DNA from: Pantoea sp. | GTDB lineage: Bacteria > Pseudomonadota > Gammaproteobacteria > Enterobacterales > Enterobacteriaceae | Length of the DNA: 64,000 bases | Reading direction: 5' to 3' | Assembly (NCBI RefSeq): GCF_028283705.1 | Contig: NZ_JAPWKD010000001.1 | Coordinates: 124,001 to 188,000 of the forward strand | Shown here: positions 1-9,821 of the stretch, piece after piece | How the letters are laid out: every line of letters begins with the position of its first letter | How positions within the stretch are numbered: the stretch's first letter is position 1 | Translations under genes and position numbers: made by a program | Notes under the pieces: generated by a model | Told to the model about the DNA's origin: nothing | Databases searched by the model: none | Seen by the model: only the letters and a program-made list of their open reading frames with translations

Positions 1-653
1 GAGGCCAGTGCCGGCGGCAAATCACTGACGCGTACCACCTGATTGCTACCACTCATGATGGCCCGATCACCCACGATCAGCGCCATCCCGGTGATTTCCG
101 GATGGTATGAAGCCAGCAACTGATAAGGTGTCAGGCTGAGATTCATGGTGGTGAGGATGCCGGTTTCCGCTTTGCCGGGGGTTTTCAGCCACAGTGCCAG
201 CGCAGGTTTGGCGGGTTGCAGCGGCGTGCCTTCCAGCAAGCGCACATCGCGATCGCGTTCAAGTTCAGATTCGGGGGAGATATCATTCACCGGTAACCTG
301 AAGGCACCGGTAGCAGAGGAACAATAAGCGTCACCATCGCGTACCAGCAAAATGGCGCGAATATTACCGGCAAAGGCCGCGCGTGAGGTGAGTTCGCGAC
401 CAACGTTGCTGCACTCCAGCTGAGTATATTGTTGCAGCGGATAAAGGGTACCGACCAGGGTTGTCATCACCTGCTGTAAATCGTCCCGACTGTGTGTCAG
501 TAACAGCGCATGCTGCTGTACTCTTTTTTGCCAGGCCAGTGTCAACATCACAGTGACAAACAACAGAAAGAACACAACGCCGACAATCACGCTGCTCCAG
601 GCGATTCGGCGCGAATAGGTTGCATGACGTTTAAACGTCCCCGACAGTGGCAT
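1..653 (-). CDS. pdeN: PdeN (Rtn)-like c-di-GMP phosphodiesterase, N-terminal part only
   Basis: The minus strand reads open from an ATG at 653 to the left edge, giving 217 codons; the stop lies outside the window. Residues about 19-41 form a membrane segment. A periplasmic CSS-type region follows, with Cys81 and the triplet Cys-Ser-Ser at 111-113 that names this sensor domain. The order of motifs (ECSN, ELTSRAAF, CSSATG, NLSLTPYQLL) agrees with E. coli Rtn/PdeN, and the gene next to mepS in E. coli is also rtn. The family pairs this redox-responsive periplasmic domain with a cytoplasmic EAL domain that hydrolyses c-di-GMP. The EAL part is not visible here, so catalytic competence cannot be judged. 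Confidence 0.82.
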   Translation of the reverse strand, partial: MPLSGTFKRHATYSRRIAWSSVIVGVVFFLLFVTVMLTLAWQKRVQQHALLLTHSRDDLQQVMTTLVGTLYPLQQYTQLECSNVGRELTSRAAFAGNIRAILLVRDGDAYCSSATGAFRLPVNDISPESELERDRDVRLLEGTPLQPAKPALALWLKTPGKAETGILTTMNLSLTPYQLLASYHPEITGMALIVGDRAIMSGSNQVVRVSDLPPALA

Positions 654-887
654 GGAGTGAATTCCCCTTGTCTTGCCATTTTATTATGTTAACTGCGCAC
701 TACTACTCTCTGGTGTAGCCCCGTCATTAGCCCGGCCACCGCTGTGTTTTACACCAGCTTCTGAGCCGAATTAGTTGGGGTAAGTAAGTAAACGAGAATA
801 TAACGAGAGCGCGCGAAAAGTCTTGTTATATTTTTGATTCTCAAAAACTTTTTATCGATTTTGATGGGGAAAAAAATGACAGACGAA

Positions 888-914
888 AAAAAACGCTGCC
901 GGGGCAGCGTTTTC
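888..914 (-). terminator. Terminator downstream of mepS
   Basis: AACGCTGCC pairs with GGCAGCGTT around a two-base loop. On the minus strand the stem is followed by a run of about eight U residues. It lies about 40 bases past the mepS stop, so it probably ends the mepS transcript before the pdeN promoter region. Confidence 0.75.
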
Positions 915-951
915 TGATTCTCTGGCTGAGAGGATCTTCAAAGGGGATTCA

Positions 952-1527
952 TTAGCTGGGATTTCGTCCCAAAACACGCCGTGCTTCACGGTAACGTGCT
1001 TTCCAGTAACTGTCGTTAAGGCTGGAAATCATCACACCACTGCTGGTGGAGGCGTGCACAAAGTTGTCATTGCCCAGATAGATGCCAACGTGGCGACCGG
1101 TGGAGCCGGCGCGGAACAGCACTAAATCACCCGGACGCAGTTTCGTGCGTGAAACCTGCTTACCTGTATCTTCCTGTTCATAGGTTGAACGCGGAAGATC
1201 TAAACCAAACTGTTCGCGAAAGGTGCGCTGAACAAAAGCAGAACAATCGATGCCGCGCTTAGTGTCACCGCCTAAACGATAACGCACGCCTTTCCAGTCA
1301 TCGTATTGGTCCATGATGCGGGATTTGATATCCACGTTCCGCACCATCTGTTCGAATTCGTCCTGAGACGCCTGAAGTAAAAAACCATTCTGGTTGTTAA
1401 CTTCATGATTCTCGTTATTCGCGTTCTGACCGTTATGGGTACTGCTACATGCCGATAAAAGTGTTGCCAGAGCTACTGCGGGAATAATCCGCCTGAGGTA
1501 TCTCAGAATTGGTTGAGACTTGACCAT
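952..1527 (-). CDS. mepS: Murein DD-endopeptidase MepS (Spr), lipoprotein
   Basis: This 191-residue NlpC/P60 hydrolase cleaves D-Ala-mDAP crosslinks in peptidoglycan, making room for insertion of new strands. The N-terminus is a lipoprotein signal with lipobox LSAC and the lipidated Cys at 27. A variable Asn-rich linker (about 31-50) follows, then the catalytic domain with Cys95 (motif GIDCSAF), His146 (GRHVGIY) and His158. Length and sequence match E. coli Spr (188 residues) except in the linker. It is monocistronic between its own terminator and a 500-base upstream region. In E. coli the protein level is set by NlpI/Prc proteolysis; neither gene is in this window. Confidence 0.96.
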   Translation of the reverse strand: MVKSQPILRYLRRIIPAVALATLLSACSSTHNGQNANNENHEVNNQNGFLLQASQDEFEQMVRNVDIKSRIMDQYDDWKGVRYRLGGDTKRGIDCSAFVQRTFREQFGLDLPRSTYEQEDTGKQVSRTKLRPGDLVLFRAGSTGRHVGIYLGNDNFVHASTSSGVMISSLNDSYWKARYREARRVLGRNPS

Positions 1528-2043
1528 TATGGGTGTTTTCCTTCGAAATCCTTACGACAAAATGTCGCCAGCCAGATGACAAAACGAGTCGAGATTAATA
1601 AGAGGGAGCAGCTAAGACAATTCCTTAATTACCAAAATGTGTTTAAGAACACACTTTTGTTGCCTTCGGAACCACATTTTATGCTGTTCACCTACTAATT
1701 GCGTTTGAGGTTAACCGATTACAGACCGCGTGGCGAGTGCTTTTATATAAATTTTTATAGGTTTTTTCGATGTGAAATCAATCCGTAACACAATGGCTAC
1801 TTTATCGACAACTGGCAGCGTTTAAACAGGGAAATAGCGGTGGGATCAGGGGCTAATTCTGGCGTTAAGGCCGATTTTAAGAGGGTTCTGACTGGACAGC
1901 TTAGGAAAAAGGCTATTGTGCGGCGAATTCCATCATAATCTTTTCTTTTTATAAGAAATTTATTAGCAGGCTAATAATCTATTTCTGGTTTCATTAAGCG
2001 CGAGCGATCGCTATTTTACGCTTTGATCACTCGCGCTAAACAA
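1528..2043. other. Intergenic region between lpxT and mepS
   Basis: No convincing gene is seen in these 516 bases. It must hold the mepS promoter and leader. An AT-rich tract lies at about 1740-1780. An imperfect inverted repeat (AGCGCGAGCGATC near 1997, GATCACTCGCGCT near 2025) sits just past the lpxT stop and may fold as an lpxT 3' hairpin, but it has no clear U-run. Confidence 0.5.
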
Positions 2044-2763
2044 TTATGCCTGCGGCTTATGTTTGCCCGGTAAAGAGCGATACAGCCAGTTAACTAATTT
2101 GTCACTGGCTGGCGTTAGCAACCACCAGCTCAGGCCCACTAATACCACTGACAACGAACCCACGGCGATATCAGTAAACCAGTGTGCACCCGCCATCACG
2201 CGAGGCAGGCCAAATACCACCACAATCAGTAAACCCATCAGGAAAGCTCGGCAACCGAAATAGCGCCACATAAAGCAGGCGAAGATCATCAGCATCATAC
2301 CGTGGTCACCCGGGAAGCTGTCGCTTGAGGCATCTTTAGCCGGAATACCGGTGAGTTCACTCACGCGATGAACGTGTTCAAAAAACAGCGTCGGGCTGGC
2401 GTGCTGCACCGGGATTAAATGCCCCAGTTGGTTGAGGATGACGGCGGTCAGCAGCATGGTAATGCCAATCGCCAGCATACGGCGACGGCCCTGTGGCGTT
2501 TCGCGTCGCCAGAACCACATATAGAGTGAACCCATTGCCAGCAGTGAAACCAGGTCAAAACCGCGGAAGTTAGTGATCGCCACTAGCAGTGCAAAACCGT
2601 GATGCACGACCATCTGATCGTTGAAACCGAAGAAAATGGCTTTGTCGAGACCAAACCAGAAACCGTGTTCAGGCGGCAGATACCAGGAAAAGAAAATCAC
2701 CACACCCAGCACATTAAGGAGCAGGATGGTGAATAAACGTGAAGCGCGCATAGTCCAACTCAA
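2044..2763 (-). CDS. lpxT: Lipid A 1-diphosphate synthase LpxT
   Basis: This 239-residue inner-membrane PAP2-family enzyme transfers a phosphate from undecaprenyl diphosphate to the 1-position of lipid A, recycling the C55 carrier on the periplasmic side. PAP2 signature blocks are present: KDASSDSFPGDHG around residue 143-155 and PRVMAGAHWFTD around 188-199, with the catalytic His residues. Five or six hydrophobic segments surround them. Close match to E. coli YeiU/LpxT (237 residues), in the same mepS-lpxT-yeiR order. It is separated from yeiR by only about 30 bases, so co-transcription is possible. Confidence 0.94.
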   Translation of the reverse strand: MSWTMRASRLFTILLLNVLGVVIFFSWYLPPEHGFWFGLDKAIFFGFNDQMVVHHGFALLVAITNFRGFDLVSLLAMGSLYMWFWRRETPQGRRRMLAIGITMLLTAVILNQLGHLIPVQHASPTLFFEHVHRVSELTGIPAKDASSDSFPGDHGMMLMIFACFMWRYFGCRAFLMGLLIVVVFGLPRVMAGAHWFTDIAVGSLSVVLVGLSWWLLTPASDKLVNWLYRSLPGKHKPQA

Positions 2764-2794
2764 AAAAGAAAAATAACGGCAAAACGTACCGCAT

Positions 2795-3775
2795 CTATTT
2801 TAAACGAATCTTCAACAGCCCGGTCTGTAACAGGTTCCAGTCAACGGGTTGATGATGGATCAATTCAATACGGCTGTCGGGTGGTGTCGTCGGGCGCGTC
2901 TCGATAAACAAGTCCTCACCCTGACGATTAATGGTGACTAAACCCTCCGCAGTGCGTAGCACGCCTTTCACCCGATCTACCGGCGCAAGCCGCGCCCACT
3001 CAAGGATTTTGATGGTATCAAATACCGTATCACCATCAAAAATCCAGCCACAGGAGGCATACCCCTGGCCTTCATTGAGCGCTCGCCGCCAGCGTGCCTG
3101 GCCGTCAAGTTTGAGCGCTGCCAGCCCTTGTGGACGTGATTCAGCGTGATGATGCAACGCCTCCGGAACCGCACGATCGGCCAATCCCCGCTGGCTGAGC
3201 AGGGCGGGATCGATCTCTCCCCAGGCTGCTTCCACCCACTGACGATCGCCGAGCTGCTGCTGACGCCAGTCTGCAAGCAACTGACGATCCTCGTCACTCC
3301 AGCGATCGCTTTTGGTGGCAATGACGATATCGGCGGCGGTGAGCTGATCCTGGAAATTTTCATTCTGCACAATGCGCGGGTCAGCCAGATGGCGGGGATC
3401 GAGTAATGTCAGCGTGGCATCGACTTGCAGCCACGGCTGATATACCGCAGCGCGCAGCATATTCAGCAACTGTTTGGGATGTCCAAGGCCGGTGGGTTCA
3501 ATCAGCAGGCGGTCAGGTTTGGTTTGCTTCAGCAGCATATTCAGACCCACCTGCAATGGCAGGCCATTAACGCAGCACATACAGCCACCAGGGATCTCTT
3601 TCAGCGTGGCACCGCGATCGGCGAGCAATGCGCCATCAATGCCAATGTCGCCAAACTCATTGACCAGTACCGCCCAGTTTTCATCGGCAGGCTTACTGGC
3701 TAACAGATGCAGCAGAGCGGTGGTTTTGCCGCTACCGAGAAATCCGGTAATAACATTTACGTGCGTCACAATCAT
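2795..3775 (-). CDS. yeiR: Zinc-binding GTPase YeiR (COG0523 / CobW-type metallochaperone)
   Basis: This 326-residue G3E-family GTPase belongs to the COG0523 group of metal chaperones. The Walker A motif GFLGSGKTT is at 11-19, the metal-binding motif GGCMCC places Cys at 65, 67 and 68, and a TKSD guanine-specificity motif lies near residue 153. A CobW C-terminal domain follows. It matches E. coli YeiR (328 residues) throughout. The His-rich segment HHHAESRPQG near residue 209 is typical of zinc-handling members. The E. coli protein binds zinc and hydrolyses GTP; its client protein is not established. Confidence 0.93.
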   Translation of the reverse strand: MIVTHVNVITGFLGSGKTTALLHLLASKPADENWAVLVNEFGDIGIDGALLADRGATLKEIPGGCMCCVNGLPLQVGLNMLLKQTKPDRLLIEPTGLGHPKQLLNMLRAAVYQPWLQVDATLTLLDPRHLADPRIVQNENFQDQLTAADIVIATKSDRWSDEDRQLLADWRQQQLGDRQWVEAAWGEIDPALLSQRGLADRAVPEALHHHAESRPQGLAALKLDGQARWRRALNEGQGYASCGWIFDGDTVFDTIKILEWARLAPVDRVKGVLRTAEGLVTINRQGEDLFIETRPTTPPDSRIELIHHQPVDWNLLQTGLLKIRLK

Positions 3776-3877
3776 GCCTCAGCAAACGAGAACAACGCGC
3801 GCGGGAAATATCCATCCGGCGCGCACAACAGATTGTTATACTATAACATTTTCTGCGCGCCGGACAGCGCGGTTTAC

Positions 3878-4450
3878 TTAGTCAGAGCGTCCCATATAGC
3901 GACGTTCGGCGATATGAATACGAATACGGTCGCCGTTGCTGAGATATTCCGGCACCTGGATAACCAGACCCGTACTCATCCCGGCGGGTTTCGTGCGTGC
4001 GCTGGCGGAAGCGCCTTTGATGCCTGGTGAAGTATCAACAATCTCCAGGTCAACCGTTTGCGGCAGTTCCAGTGCCAGCAGCTGGCCATCCATTGTCAGA
4101 ACCTGCATGCCCGGCATGCCGCCTTCAGGAATAAACAGCAACTCTTCTTCGATCTGATCTTTTTTGAAGGTGTATGGCGTGAAATCTTCATCATCCATAA
4201 ACACGTACTCATCGCCATCTATATAAGAGAAGGAGACGAAGCGGCGGGTCAGGGTGATGGCTTCCAGGATGTCATCGCCTTTAAAGCGTTCTTCGACTTT
4301 CATGCCCGTGCGCACGTCAGTAAAACGCATCTTATACAGGGTAGCCGCACCGCGTGCGCTGGGGCTTTGAATGTCGATATCTTTCACCAGCAGCAGTTTG
4401 CCGTTCCAGGTGAGCGCCATTCCTTTTTTAATTTCGTTTGCCTTTGGCAT
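3878..4450 (-). CDS. yeiP: Elongation factor P-like protein YeiP (EfpL)
   Basis: A 190-residue EF-P paralogue with three beta-barrel domains (KOW-like N-terminal, OB, C-terminal), the usual length for YeiP. EF-P relieves ribosome stalling at polyproline; YeiP/EfpL helps with an overlapping set of stalling motifs. The loop that carries the modified lysine in EF-P instead reads SPSARG here (about 29-34), so an arginine takes the tip position, as in other YeiP proteins, and no lysylation is expected. It lies about 100 bases upstream of yeiR on the same strand. A short inverted repeat ATCGCGC...GCGCGAT (4478-4501) lies in its leader. Confidence 0.94.
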   Translation of the reverse strand: MPKANEIKKGMALTWNGKLLLVKDIDIQSPSARGAATLYKMRFTDVRTGMKVEERFKGDDILEAITLTRRFVSFSYIDGDEYVFMDDEDFTPYTFKKDQIEEELLFIPEGGMPGMQVLTMDGQLLALELPQTVDLEIVDTSPGIKGASASARTKPAGMSTGLVIQVPEYLSNGDRIRIHIAERRYMGRSD

Positions 4451-4605
4451 CGTGTGTTACTCGCTAAGAGAGAATAGATCGCGCCACGTTACCCGCGCGA
4501 TGAAAAACAGGCAAGCGGACTAGCGCAAAATTTAGGGAATGCGGGATGGTGTTCCTGAGGACAGCCTGCTATTGTCGCGCCGAAATCCCCGTGCAGGAGC
4601 GCGTG

Positions 4606-4860
4606 ATGTTGTGTCGTGACCATTGCGGTGCCTGTTGCATTGCTGCTTCCATCTCTTCCCCGATCCCGGGTATGCCCAACGGCAAACCGGCGAATACCCC
4701 TTGCATTCAGCTTGATGCGCAGCTGCGTTGTAAAATATTCGGTTCGCCGTTGCGCCCGGCGGTGTGTGGCAGCCTGCAGCCCAGCGCTGAAATGTGCGGC
4801 AACAGCCGTGCTGATGCCATGACTTTTCTGCTTAAATTAGAAGCCGATACCGCTCCCTGA
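4606..4860 (+). CDS. yeiW: YkgJ-type cysteine-cluster protein YeiW
   Basis: An 84-residue protein of the UPF0153/YkgJ family. The ATG at 4606 is preferred over the upstream in-frame ATG at 4546: it has an AGGAG Shine-Dalgarno at 4594-4600, and the product then has the same length as E. coli YeiW. Cysteines occur in the pattern CRDHCGACC, then TPCIQLD, LRCKIF, PAVCGS and EMCGNS. That is the conserved cluster thought to bind a metal or Fe-S centre. Function is unknown. It is divergent from yeiP. Confidence 0.85.
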   Translation: MLCRDHCGACCIAASISSPIPGMPNGKPANTPCIQLDAQLRCKIFGSPLRPAVCGSLQPSAEMCGNSRADAMTFLLKLEADTAP

Positions 4861-5037
4861 ATTTTTGCTGACATGTTGCTGAAGCATTTGCCTTAAATGA
4901 CGCTTGCGTTACAGCAAAAACGTCAGCGTGGCATTTGGCTAAATTCCTAAATCACCTCTGAAGTGTGCGTCGCTTCAAAAATCTGCTACGCCATTTACGC
5001 ATTTTCTTGCCTGCCTGGCACAGCTGTACCATATTCC

Positions 5038-5051
5038 CTGAAACGTTTCAG
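5038..5051. promoter_or_regulatory. Cra (FruR)-type operator, distal copy
   Basis: CTGAAACGTTTCAG is a perfect 14-base palindrome matching the Cra core TGAAnCGnTT. It lies about 90 bases upstream of fruB. The fructose operon is the classical Cra-repressed target, relieved by fructose 1-phosphate. Confidence 0.75.
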
Positions 5052-5103
5052 CGTTGTCGTCCCGGCTAAGCCGATGTCGTACAGCGTATTTTTTCGCCAT
5101 CAA

Positions 5104-5124
5104 GCTGAAACGATTCAATTCAGC
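5104..5124. promoter_or_regulatory. Cra (FruR)-type operator, proximal copy
   Basis: GCTGAAACGATTCAATTCAGC carries the Cra core CTGAAACGATTCAA and is flanked by GCTGAA/TTCAGC symmetry. It lies immediately upstream of the fruB Shine-Dalgarno GAGGAG, where repressor would block transcription. Together with the copy at 5038 it reproduces the two-operator layout of enterobacterial fru promoters. Confidence 0.78.
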
Positions 5125-5138
5125 AAGCGAGGAGAAAT

Positions 5139-6269
5139 ATGTTCCAGCTCGAAGTTCAGGCCATTCATACCGGTGCAAGTGCACAGAATAAAGAAGAGGC
5201 CATTCGTCAGGTTGCGGCGGCATTAACCGCTGCGGGCAATGTAGCTGAAGGCTACGTTAACGGCATGCTGGCGCGTGAACAGCAAACCACCACTTTCCTG
5301 GGTAACGGCATCGCCATCCCACACGGCACCACGGATACCCGTGATTTAGTGCTGAAAACGGGCGTACAGGTTTTCCAGTTTCCGCAGGGTGTGGCATGGG
5401 GCGACGGTCAGACGGCCTATGTCGCTATCGGTATCGCTGCAAAATCCGACGAACATCTCGCGCTGTTGCGTCAGCTGACTCATGTACTCAGCGACGACAG
5501 CATTGCTGAACAACTGAAAACCGCTTCAGCGGAAGACCTGCGCGCGCTGCTGATGGGTGAGAAGCAGGCTGCGGAATTCCAGTTCGATACCTCGCTGATC
5601 GCTGTTGATGTAGCTGCCAGCGATCTGATGACGCTGCAAGCGCTGAATGCCGGTCGCCTGCAGGCGGCAGGGGCCGTCGATGCCAGTTTCGTCGCTAACG
5701 TCGTGTCTAACGCCCCGTTAAACCTCGGGCAGGGTATCTGGCTGAGCGACAGCCCGGTAGGTAACCTGAACAGCGGCGTCGCAGTCAGCCGTGCAGCAAC
5801 GCCTTTTGACCATGCCGGTGCAAACGTAGCGCTGCTGGTAACGGTTGCCGCCAGCGACAACCGTCCGCTGGAAGTGCTGGGTTACCTCAGCAGCTTGCTG
5901 CATGCCAGCAAAGCTGAACGTCTGCTGAAAGCAGATGCCGCCGGGATTCTGGCGCTGCTGACCAGTGAAGTAGATGAGCAGGCCGATGTGCTGACCGCAG
6001 AGTTCACCATTCGTAACGAACATGGCCTGCATGCCCGTCCGGGTACGGCGCTGGTTACCGTTATCAAGCAGTTCAACAGCGAAATCACCGTCACTAACCT
6101 CGATGGCAGCGGTAAACCAGCCAATGGCCGCAGCCTGATGAAAGTGGTGGCGCTTGGCGTCAAAAAAGGTCACCGCCTGCGCTTTACTGCCAGCGGCGAA
6201 GATGCACAGCAGGCACTGAGTGCCATTGAAGAGGCCATTAATAGTGGCCTGGGCGAGGGGGTAGCATGA
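5139..6269 (+). CDS. fruB: Fructose PTS diphosphoryl transfer protein FruB (EIIA-HPr)
   Basis: A 376-residue cytoplasmic phosphocarrier, the same length as E. coli FruB. The EIIA-Fru domain occupies about 1-145 with phospho-His62 in [10 protein letters not shown] middle linker domain follows. A C-terminal HPr-like (FPr) domain from about 285 has phospho-His298 in EHGLHARPG. It takes phosphate from enzyme I and passes it to FruA. The Shine-Dalgarno GAGGAG precedes the ATG at 5139. The stop overlaps the fruK start by four bases (ATGA), indicating translational coupling within fruBKA. The two Cra sites upstream suggest fructose 1-phosphate induction. Confidence 0.96.
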   Translation: MFQLEVQAIHTGASAQNKEEAIRQVAAALTAAGNVAEGYVNGMLAREQQTTTFLGNGIAIPHGTTDTRDLVLKTGVQVFQFPQGVAWGDGQTAYVAIGIAAKSDEHLALLRQLTHVLSDDSIAEQLKTASAEDLRALLMGEKQAAEFQFDTSLIAVDVAASDLMTLQALNAGRLQAAGAVDASFVANVVSNAPLNLGQGIWLSDSPVGNLNSGVAVSRAATPFDHAGANVALLVTVAASDNRPLEVLGYLSSLLHASKAERLLKADAAGILALLTSEVDEQADVLTAEFTIRNEHGLHARPGTALVTVIKQFNSEITVTNLDGSGKPANGRSLMKVVALGVKKGHRLRFTASGEDAQQALSAIEEAINSGLGEGVA

Positions 6270-7204
6270 GTCGTCGCGTAGCCACCATCACTCTGAACCC
6301 GGCGTACGATCTGGTTGGCTTTACGCCGGAGATCGAACGTGGGGAAGTGAACCTGGTAAAAACCACCGGTTTGCATGCCGCAGGTAAGGGCATCAATGTC
6401 GCTAAGGTACTGAAGGACTTAGGTATTGATGTCACCGTTGGCGGTTTCCTGGGTAAAGAGAACCAGGATGGTTTCCAGCAACTGTTCAGCGAGCTGGGTA
6501 TCGCCAACCGCTTTCAGGTGGTGCAGGGCCGTACCCGTATTAACGTCAAACTGACGGAAAAAGACGGCGAAGTGACCGACCTGAATTTCTCGGGTTTTGA
6601 CGTTACCACCCAGGACTGGGATCGCTTCACAGCAGATTCTCTGACCTGGCTGGGTCAGTTCGACATGGTGTGTGTCAGCGGCAGCCTGCCTGCGGGTGTG
6701 GCACCAGAAGCGTTCACAAAATGGATGAGCGATCTGCGTACCCAGTGTCCATGCATTATTTTCGACAGCAGCCGTGAGGCGCTGGTCGCGGGTCTGAAAG
6801 CCGCGCCCTGGCTGGTGAAACCCAACCGTCGCGAGCTGGAAATCTGGGCCGGACGCAAGCTGCCGACGCTGAAGGATGTGATTGACGCCGCGCATGAACT
6901 GCGCGAACAGGGCATCGCCCATGTAGTGATTTCACTCGGAGCAGAAGGGGCGCTGTGGGTGAATGCTTCAGGCGAATGGATTGCCAAACCACCTGCGTGT
7001 GAAGTGGTCAGCACCGTAGGTGCCGGGGATTCTATGGTTGGCGGGTTGATTTATGGCCTGCTGATGCGTGAGTCCAGTGAACATACCCTGCGCCTTGCAA
7101 CGGCGGTGGCGGCCATGGCTGTCAGCCAGAGCAACGTAGGGGTTACCGATCGTACCCAGTTGGCCGCGATGATGGCGCGTGTTGACTTACAACCCGTTAA
7201 CTAA
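6266..7204 (+). CDS. fruK: 1-Phosphofructokinase FruK
   Basis: A 312-residue PfkB-family sugar kinase that phosphorylates fructose 1-phosphate, the product of FruA, to fructose 1,6-bisphosphate with ATP. The start NPAYD (11-15), the substrate loop [10 protein letters not shown] (about 40-50) and the C-terminal anion hole/catalytic motif [10 protein letters not shown] with Asp255 are intact. Length equals the E. coli enzyme. It overlaps fruB by four bases and is followed by fruA after 16 bases with its own Shine-Dalgarno. Confidence 0.96.
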   Translation: MSRRVATITLNPAYDLVGFTPEIERGEVNLVKTTGLHAAGKGINVAKVLKDLGIDVTVGGFLGKENQDGFQQLFSELGIANRFQVVQGRTRINVKLTEKDGEVTDLNFSGFDVTTQDWDRFTADSLTWLGQFDMVCVSGSLPAGVAPEAFTKWMSDLRTQCPCIIFDSSREALVAGLKAAPWLVKPNRRELEIWAGRKLPTLKDVIDAAHELREQGIAHVVISLGAEGALWVNASGEWIAKPPACEVVSTVGAGDSMVGGLIYGLLMRESSEHTLRLATAVAAMAVSQSNVGVTDRTQLAAMMARVDLQPVN

Positions 7205-7220
7205 CAGCAGGAGAGGTATA

Positions 7221-8912
7221 ATGAAAACGCTGCTGATTAAAGATTCTTCCCTGGGCCTCGCCTCAGGACATTTAGCGATGGAAAGTCTGCGTGCTGTCGC
7301 GGCGCAGGCTGGTCTTACCCTTACCGAAAACGCCGCTGACGCCGATCTGGTGCTGGTGGCGGGTCACAACGCACCGCACGATGCGCAGCTGGCAGGCAAA
7401 TCACTGGCGCTGGTTGATGTGCAGCAGCTGCTGCGCGATCCGCTGGCAACGATCAATCAGGCAAAAGCTAATGCTCAGACGGTACAAAACGTGGCTGTTG
7501 CCGCACCGGCTGTGGCGCAGAGCAGCGGTCAGAAGCGCATCGTTGCAGTGACAGCCTGTCCGACCGGTGTTGCCCATACCTTTATGGCAGCTGAAGCGAT
7601 TGAAGCCGAAGCCAAAAAACGTGGCTGGTGGGTGAAAGTGGAAACCCGCGGCTCAGTGGGTGCTGGCAATGCCATCACCCCGGAAGAAGTGGCGGCGGCT
7701 GATTTGGTGGTGGTGGCAGCAGATATCGATGTGGATCTGGCGAAATTCGCCGGTAAGCCGATGTATCGCACCTCAACCAGCCTGGCGCTGAAGAAAACCG
7801 CCCAGGAGCTGGATAAAGCACAGACTGAAGCCAAACCTTACCAGCCGAGTGGCGCGCGCGCTTCAGGTGGTCAGGAAGACAAACAAGAGAAAGCGGGCGC
7901 GTATCGTCATCTGCTGACCGGTGTGTCTTACATGCTGCCGATGGTGGTTGCGGGTGGTCTGAGCATCGCACTGTCGTTTGCGTTTGGTATCACCGCATTT
8001 AAAGAGCCGGGTACCCTGGCGGCAGCATTGATGCAGATTGGTGGCGGCAGCGCGTTCGCCCTGATGGTGCCGGTGCTGGCAGGTTTTATCGCCTTCTCCA
8101 TTGCAGACCGTCCCGGTCTGACCCCTGGCCTGATTGGCGGTATGATCGCTACCAGCATTAACGCCGGTTTCCTTGGCGGGATTATCGCTGGTTTTATTGC
8201 CGGTTACGCCGCGAAGATGCTCAGCAGCAAAGTGAAGCTGCCGCAGAGTATGGAGGCATTGAAGCCGATACTGATCATTCCGCTGGTTGCCAGCCTGATT
8301 ACCGGCCTGCTGATGATTTATGTGGTGGGTAAACCGGTAGCGGGCATCATGAGCGGCCTGACTCACTGGCTGGCAAACATGGGTACGGCTAACGCGGTTC
8401 TGCTGGGTGCTATCCTCGGTGGCATGATGTGTACCGATATGGGTGGTCCGGTGAACAAAGTGGCTTATGCGTTTGGTGTTGGCCTGTTGAGTTCGCAGAC
8501 CTACGCCCCGATGGCTGCAATTATGGCCGCCGGTATGGTTCCGCCGCTGGCCATGGGTCTGGCGACTATCGTGGCTCGTCGTAAGTTCAACAAAGGTCAG
8601 CAGGAAGGTGGTAAGGCAGCGCTGGTGCTGGGTCTGTGCTTCATTTCTGAAGGTGCGATTCCGTTTGCCGCCCGTGACCCGATGCGTGTACTGCCGTGCT
8701 GTATCATTGGTGGTGCGGTGACCGGTGCGATTTCAATGGCGATTGGTGCCAAACTGATGGCACCGCACGGTGGTCTGTTTGTGTTGCTGATTCCGGGAGC
8801 GATTACACCGGTGCTGGGTTACCTGATGTCCATCGTGATTGGTACTGCGGTGGCGGGCCTGGGCTACGCTATCCTGAAACGTCCGGAAGAAGAGCTGGCT
8901 AAAGCCGCCTGA
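7221..8912 (+). CDS. fruA: Fructose-specific PTS permease FruA (EIIB'BC)
   Basis: The ATG at 7221 follows AGGAG with good spacing and yields 563 residues, the E. coli length; an earlier in-frame ATG inside fruK is not likely used. Domains in order: a degenerate EIIB' (1-100), EIIB with phospho-Cys113 in VTACPTGVAHT, and a membrane EIIC domain from about 230 with the GVSYMLPMVVAGG motif and eight to ten hydrophobic segments. It imports fructose with phosphorylation at C1. It is the last gene of fruBKA, followed by a strong terminator. Confidence 0.96.
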   Translation: MKTLLIKDSSLGLASGHLAMESLRAVAAQAGLTLTENAADADLVLVAGHNAPHDAQLAGKSLALVDVQQLLRDPLATINQAKANAQTVQNVAVAAPAVAQSSGQKRIVAVTACPTGVAHTFMAAEAIEAEAKKRGWWVKVETRGSVGAGNAITPEEVAAADLVVVAADIDVDLAKFAGKPMYRTSTSLALKKTAQELDKAQTEAKPYQPSGARASGGQEDKQEKAGAYRHLLTGVSYMLPMVVAGGLSIALSFAFGITAFKEPGTLAAALMQIGGGSAFALMVPVLAGFIAFSIADRPGLTPGLIGGMIATSINAGFLGGIIAGFIAGYAAKMLSSKVKLPQSMEALKPILIIPLVASLITGLLMIYVVGKPVAGIMSGLTHWLANMGTANAVLLGAILGGMMCTDMGGPVNKVAYAFGVGLLSSQTYAPMAAIMAAGMVPPLAMGLATIVARRKFNKGQQEGGKAALVLGLCFISEGAIPFAARDPMRVLPCCIIGGAVTGAISMAIGAKLMAPHGGLFVLLIPGAITPVLGYLMSIVIGTAVAGLGYAILKRPEEELAKAA

Positions 8913-8944
8913 TAACGTTTATCGACGCCAACACCAGGCATAGC

Positions 8945-8977
8945 AAAGGGGCGGTCCACAAGGCCGCCCCTTTTTTT
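8945..8977. terminator. Terminator between convergent fruA and nfo
   Basis: GGGGCGG (8948-8954) pairs with CCGCCCC (8964-8970) and is followed by seven T residues on the plus strand. AAA precedes it for the opposite strand. It ends fruBKA and may also serve nfo. Confidence 0.85.
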
Positions 8978-9821
8978 ATCTCTGTTGCTCCGACTTCAGC
9001 CATGCAATCTCGTCTTTCCAGATATCCGGATTGATGGTTTCCAGGATCATTGGAATACCATCAAAGCGTGCATCTTTCATCAGCCAGCTAAACACCGTCT
9101 TGCCGATATTACCTTCGCCAAGGCTATGGTGACGGTCAACACGGCTGCCAAGCGTGCTCTTGGCATCATTCAGATGCATGCCGCGCAGATATTGAAATCC
9201 GACAATGCGTTCAAATTCATTAAAGGTCGCGACACAGGCATCTTCCGTGCGCAGGTCATAACCCCCGGCAAAGGCATGGCAGGTATCAATACAAACACCG
9301 ACGCGTGATTTATCTTCCACATGCTCAATAATGGTGGCGAGATGTTCGAAGCGAAAACCGAGGTTGCTTCCCTGGCCTGCGGTGTTTTCGATCACTGCGG
9401 TGACATTGTGCGTCTTATCCAGCGCAATATTGATAGATTCTGCGATACGCTTCAGGCACGCCTGCTCATCAATTTGTTGCAGATGGCTGCCCGGATGGAA
9501 ATTTAGCAAGGTCAGGCCGAGCTGTTCGGCACGCTGCATTTCATCAATAAACGCATCGCGGGATTTCTCCAGCGCTTCCATCACCGGATGGCCGAGATTA
9601 ATCAGATAGCTGTCGTGCGGTAAAATCTGGCCCGGCGTAAATTTATAGGTTTCGCAGGCTGTCTTAAACGCATCAATCACCTCACCTGAAAGCGGCGCAG
9701 CCTTCCACTGGCGCTGATTTTTGGTGAACAGCGCGAACGCCGTGGCTTCCAGTTCATGGGCACGGATCACTGCCTGGTCTACGCCGCCTGATGCACTGAC
9801 ATGTGCGCCGATATATTTCAT
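8976..9821 (-). CDS. nfo: Endonuclease IV (Nfo), AP endonuclease
   Basis: A 281-residue TIM-barrel AP endonuclease that incises abasic sites and removes 3' blocking groups in base-excision repair. The trinuclear zinc ligands known from E. coli are at the same positions: His69, His109, Glu145, Asp179 and His182, with later ligands in [18 protein letters not shown] and LETIN. Four residues shorter than the E. coli protein at the C-terminus. Upstream of it lies an AT-rich island rather than the usual yeiH/yeiI neighbour. SoxRS control is known in E. coli; I did not identify a soxbox. Confidence 0.96.
   Translation of the reverse strand: MKYIGAHVSASGGVDQAVIRAHELEATAFALFTKNQRQWKAAPLSGEVIDAFKTACETYKFTPGQILPHDSYLINLGHPVMEALEKSRDAFIDEMQRAEQLGLTLLNFHPGSHLQQIDEQACLKRIAESINIALDKTHNVTAVIENTAGQGSNLGFRFEHLATIIEHVEDKSRVGVCIDTCHAFAGGYDLRTEDACVATFNEFERIVGFQYLRGMHLNDAKSTLGSRVDRHHSLGEGNIGKTVFSWLMKDARFDGIPMILETINPDIWKDEIAWLKSEQQR

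Noticed and set aside
4478-4501. Another copy of the GCGCGAT palindrome family upstream of yeiP
   Set aside because: Arms are only seven bases (ATCGCGC/GCGCGAT) with a ten-base spacer and no flanking match to the larger elements; too short to call.
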